64,000 nucleotides of DNA, taken from positions 1-64,000 of the forward strand of contig JBBQWS010000013.1 of the NCBI GenBank assembly GCA_038210415.1. Direction: 5' to 3'. A model generated the notes under the pieces. The model was not told the origin of the DNA. It worked only from the letters and a program-made list of their open reading frames with translations, and searched no databases. Within the stretch, counting starts at the first letter, position 1. The number at the start of each line of letters is the position of its first letter. This document shows, piece after piece, positions 62,760-64,000 of this stretch. A program made the position numbers and the translations under genes. Origin of the DNA: JBBQWS01 sp038210415 (lineage in GTDB: Bacteria; Actinomycetota; Actinomycetes; Prado026).

Positions 62760-63980
62760 GTGCCCGACGCCGTCATCGTTGCCGCCGCCCGTACGCCGAT
62801 CGGACGAGCGGTGAAGGGGTCGCTCGCCTCCGTCCGCCCCGATGACCTGGCGGCCACCGCGGTCCGCGCCGCGCTGGCCCAGGTGCCCGCACTCGACCCC
62901 ACGACTATCGACGACCTGATGCTCGGCTGCGGTCTGCCTGGCGGGGAGCAGGGATTCAACCTCGGCCGCATCGTGACCGTGCTGCTCGGGCTCGACAGCG
63001 TGCCAGGCACGACCGTGACCCGCTACTGCGCCTCGTCGCTGCAGACCACGCGGATGGCGTTCCACGCGATCCGGGCCGGCGAGGGCGATGCGTTCGTGAG
63101 CGCCGGGGTCGAGTGCGTCTCACGGTTCGCGGCCGGCAGCAGCGACTCGTGGCCGGGTACCCAGAACCTGCTGTTCGCCGAAGCAAGCGCACGTACCGCC
63201 GAGGCCGCCGCCGGTGGAGCCGCGGTCTGGGCCGACCCGCGCGAGAACGGCGGCCTGCCCGACGCGTACATCGCCATGGGCCAGACCGCCGAGAACGTCG
63301 CCGGGCTCCTCGGGATCACCCGAGCCGAGCAGGACGCCTTCGGGGTGCGCTCCCAGAACCGCGCCGAGGCGGCGATCGCGGCCGGCTTCTGGGCCCGCGA
63401 GATCACTCCGGTGACCCTCGCCGACGGCACCGTGGTCACCGCCGACGACGGTCCGCGGGCCGGCGTCACCCTCGAGGCGGCAGCCGCCCTGAAGCCGGTG
63501 TTCCGGCCCGACGGCACGATCACGGCCGCGAACTGCTGCCCGTTGAACGACGGCGCGGCGGCCCTGGTCGTCATGTCGGACGTGCGGGCCCGCGAGCTCG
63601 GGCTGACGCCGCTCGCCAAGATCCTCGCGACCGGTGTCAGCGGACTTTCGCCCGAGATCATGGGGCTCGGCCCCGTCGACGCGTCCCGGCAGGCCCTCGC
63701 CCGGGCCGGGCTGACCATCGACGACGTCGACCTGGTCGAGATCAACGAGGCGTTCGCCGCCCAGGTCATCCCGTCCGCCCGCGAGCTCGGGGTCTCCGAC
63801 GACAAGCTGAACGTCAACGGCGGCGCCATCGCGGTGGGGCACCCGTTCGGCATGACCGGGGCACGGATCACCACGACGCTGCTGAACTCCCTCTCCTGGC
63901 ACGACAAGGAGATCGGCCTGGAGACGATGTGTGTCGGAGGTGGCCAGGGGATGGCGCTGCTGATCCAGCGTCTGTCGTAG
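62760..63980 (+). CDS. Acetyl-CoA C-acetyltransferase (thiolase)
   Basis: A 406-residue thiolase. The nucleophile Cys90 is in TRYCASSLQTTRM, the His in GHPFGMTGARI and the second Cys in CVGGGQGMALL, so the active site is complete. VAAARTPIGRAVKGSL is a standard N-terminus. It is related to FadA3-type enzymes of fatty-acid beta-oxidation, though biosynthetic acetoacetyl-CoA formation is possible. AGGAG at 62750-62754 lies over the end of the SGNH gene, so the two are coupled. It ends 20 bases before the window's edge. Confidence 0.95.
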   Translation: MPDAVIVAAARTPIGRAVKGSLASVRPDDLAATAVRAALAQVPALDPTTIDDLMLGCGLPGGEQGFNLGRIVTVLLGLDSVPGTTVTRYCASSLQTTRMAFHAIRAGEGDAFVSAGVECVSRFAAGSSDSWPGTQNLLFAEASARTAEAAAGGAAVWADPRENGGLPDAYIAMGQTAENVAGLLGITRAEQDAFGVRSQNRAEAAIAAGFWAREITPVTLADGTVVTADDGPRAGVTLEAAAALKPVFRPDGTITAANCCPLNDGAAALVVMSDVRARELGLTPLAKILATGVSGLSPEIMGLGPVDASRQALARAGLTIDDVDLVEINEAFAAQVIPSARELGVSDDKLNVNGGAIAVGHPFGMTGARITTTLLNSLSWHDKEIGLETMCVGGGQGMALLIQRLS

Positions 63981-64000
63981 CGGTTCGCAGGTTCAGGTGG

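Overview
The window is chromosomal DNA of a high-GC actinobacterium. GC richness, frequent GTG starts and 1-4 base stop/start overlaps fit. So do a mycothiol S-conjugate amidase (mca) and several families largely confined to Actinobacteria (DUF4245, DUF4307, DUF6542-type). From memory, the core gene order matches the Mycobacterium tuberculosis stretch from ychF (Rv1112) to fadA3 (Rv1074c): ychF, ispH, xseA/xseB, DUF4245, glpX, fum, phoH2, short-chain Z-prenyl synthase, hemolysin III, YyaL-type protein, mca, DUF4307, greA, metB, cbs, SGNH hydrolase, thiolase. A chemotaxis receptor and an amylosucrase argue against Mycobacterium itself and suggest a motile soil-type lineage; genus cannot be fixed from this sequence.

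Layout. Bases 1 to about 3,890 are the end of an integrated element: a poorly coding edge with a tRNA-3'-end-like relic, a PIN/RHH toxin-antitoxin pair, an XRE regulator divergent from an excisionase, and a tyrosine integrase ending 31 bases from ychF. Bases 3,890-20,344 hold core genes (ychF, rmuC, ispH, xseAB, glpX) interspersed with a two-component system, a kynureninase-like enzyme, a secreted hydrolase and a molybdate operon (regulator-modA-modB-modC). Bases 20,361-27,498 contain a LacI regulator with two good operators facing an amylosucrase translationally coupled to an ABC-2 transporter. Bases 27,605-30,694 carry two non-homologous fumarases in tandem, closed by a strong terminator hairpin. 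Bases 30,731-45,735 hold a secreted transglycosylase with a long structured leader, phoH2, prenyl synthase, hemolysin III, YyaL-type protein, SURF1, ArfB, mca, greA and an ABC/DUF2089/DUF4097 operon. Bases 45,819-53,631 hold a MarR-MFS drug-efflux unit, an ROK kinase, a MoxR-like ATPase/VWA pair and another MFS transporter. The rest holds an orphan GlmL/MutL-type protein, a secreted GH26-like enzyme, metB, msrA, a chemotaxis receptor, cbs, an SGNH hydrolase and a thiolase.

How genes work together. mca, msrA, metB and cbs form a loose thiol/sulfur-redox neighbourhood. glpX and the fumarases serve central carbon metabolism. The most eye-catching non-coding structures are a perfect 27-bp inverted repeat at 47,859-47,926 with a shortened relative at 37,587-37,606, the structured leader at 31,403-31,600, and operator-like palindromes at several divergent promoters. 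I found no rRNA, intact tRNA, CRISPR array or insertion sequence.
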